This document shows, in pieces, positions 6,532-6,628 of a DNA stretch of 6,628 nucleotides. The notes under the pieces are model-generated. The model saw only the letters and a list, made by a program, of their open reading frames with translations. It was not told the DNA's origin and made no database searches. The stretch's first letter is position 1. The number at the start of each line of letters is the position of its first letter. This DNA comes from Oscillospiraceae bacterium (GTDB taxonomy: Bacteria; Bacillota; Clostridia; Oscillospirales; Acutalibacteraceae), in NCBI GenBank assembly GCA_902774165.1, contig CACYHJ010000149.1, forward strand, positions 1-6,628, given 5' to 3'. Made by a program: the position numbers and the translations under genes.

Positions 6532-6571
6532 GAAAATCACGGTGATTTGGATACAAATCACCGTGATTTTC
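6532..6571. terminator. Perfect 18-bp hairpin directly after the tRNA CCA
   Basis: The arms 6532-6549 and 6554-6571 are exact reverse complements with a GATA loop. Each arm has an A run on the outside and a T run at the other end, so the hairpin could terminate transcription from either side. It begins one base after the CCA, as expected for the native terminator of the interrupted tRNA gene, which marks the right side as the original chromosome. Confidence 0.7.
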
Positions 6572-6627
6572 AATGAAGTCGCCCCTTGCGGGGCTAATGA
6601 AGGAATGCAGACTCTTCGCGAATGAAG
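6572..6627. repeat. Spaced AATGAAG direct repeats, one pair flanking a small palindrome, running off the window
   Basis: AATGAAG occurs at 6572-6578, 6596-6602 and 6621-6627, with a period of 24-25 bases. Between the first two is a perfect GCCCC-TTGC-GGGGC hairpin (6581-6594). The second spacer ends in TTCGCGAA, a self-complementary word overlapping the third copy. This looks like the start of an array of hairpin units; its length is unknown because the window ends. Confidence 0.45.
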
Positions 6628-6628
6628 A

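Noticed and set aside
6248..6556. A 102-codon minus-strand frame containing VAEVGLEPHDLRVM
   Set aside because: That peptide is just the reverse complement of the tRNA 3' half, and the remainder is arginine-rich with no domain. It is useful as a marker of the att site, not as a gene.

Overview
The window looks like a Gram-positive Clostridia-type genome (Oscillospiraceae/Ruminococcaceae-like). This is an inference from the moderately GC-rich coding style, strong AAGGG/GGAGG ribosome binding sites, a secreted VWA/Cna_B surface protein, a seven-helix GHKL sensor with a LytTR regulator, and a small PqqD protein. No species can be assigned.

Layout. Bases 1-3471 (minus strand) are one long open frame for the N-terminal 1157 residues of a secreted surface protein; its 3' end lies beyond base 1. 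It has a signal peptide, two copies of an unrecognised module of about 160 residues, a short Pro/Thr linker, a VWA domain with a MIDAS metal site, an all-beta region, one complete Cna_B domain and the start of a second. Bases 3472-3676 are a divergent promoter region with a recognisable promoter on each strand and candidate LytTR boxes between them. Bases 3677-6002 (plus strand) are a tight three-gene operon: LytTR response regulator, GHKL sensor kinase (4-base overlap), and a stand-alone PqqD/RRE-like protein (17-base gap). Bases 6003-6478 hold no gene I can recognise; they carry a rho-independent terminator and a cluster of three TCTGACC repeats.

Bases 6479-6571 hold the 3' half of a tRNA gene with a CAT anticodon, followed by a perfect 18-bp hairpin. 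The 5' half of the tRNA is missing, and the break is inside an 8-bp inverted repeat around the anticodon loop. This is what the distal attachment site of a tyrosine-integrase element inserted in a tRNA gene should look like. If so, everything to the left may be cargo of an integrative element whose integrase and intact tRNA lie outside the window. To the right, AATGAAG repeats spaced 24-25 bases apart begin, one pair flanking a small palindrome.

How it may work together (inference): the membrane kinase senses an extracellular signal, possibly a peptide, and phosphorylates the LytTR regulator. The regulator binds the shared intergenic region, controlling its own operon and possibly the divergent surface protein. 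The PqqD protein suggests a link to peptide modification (RiPP chemistry), but no radical SAM enzyme and no convincing precursor peptide is present here.
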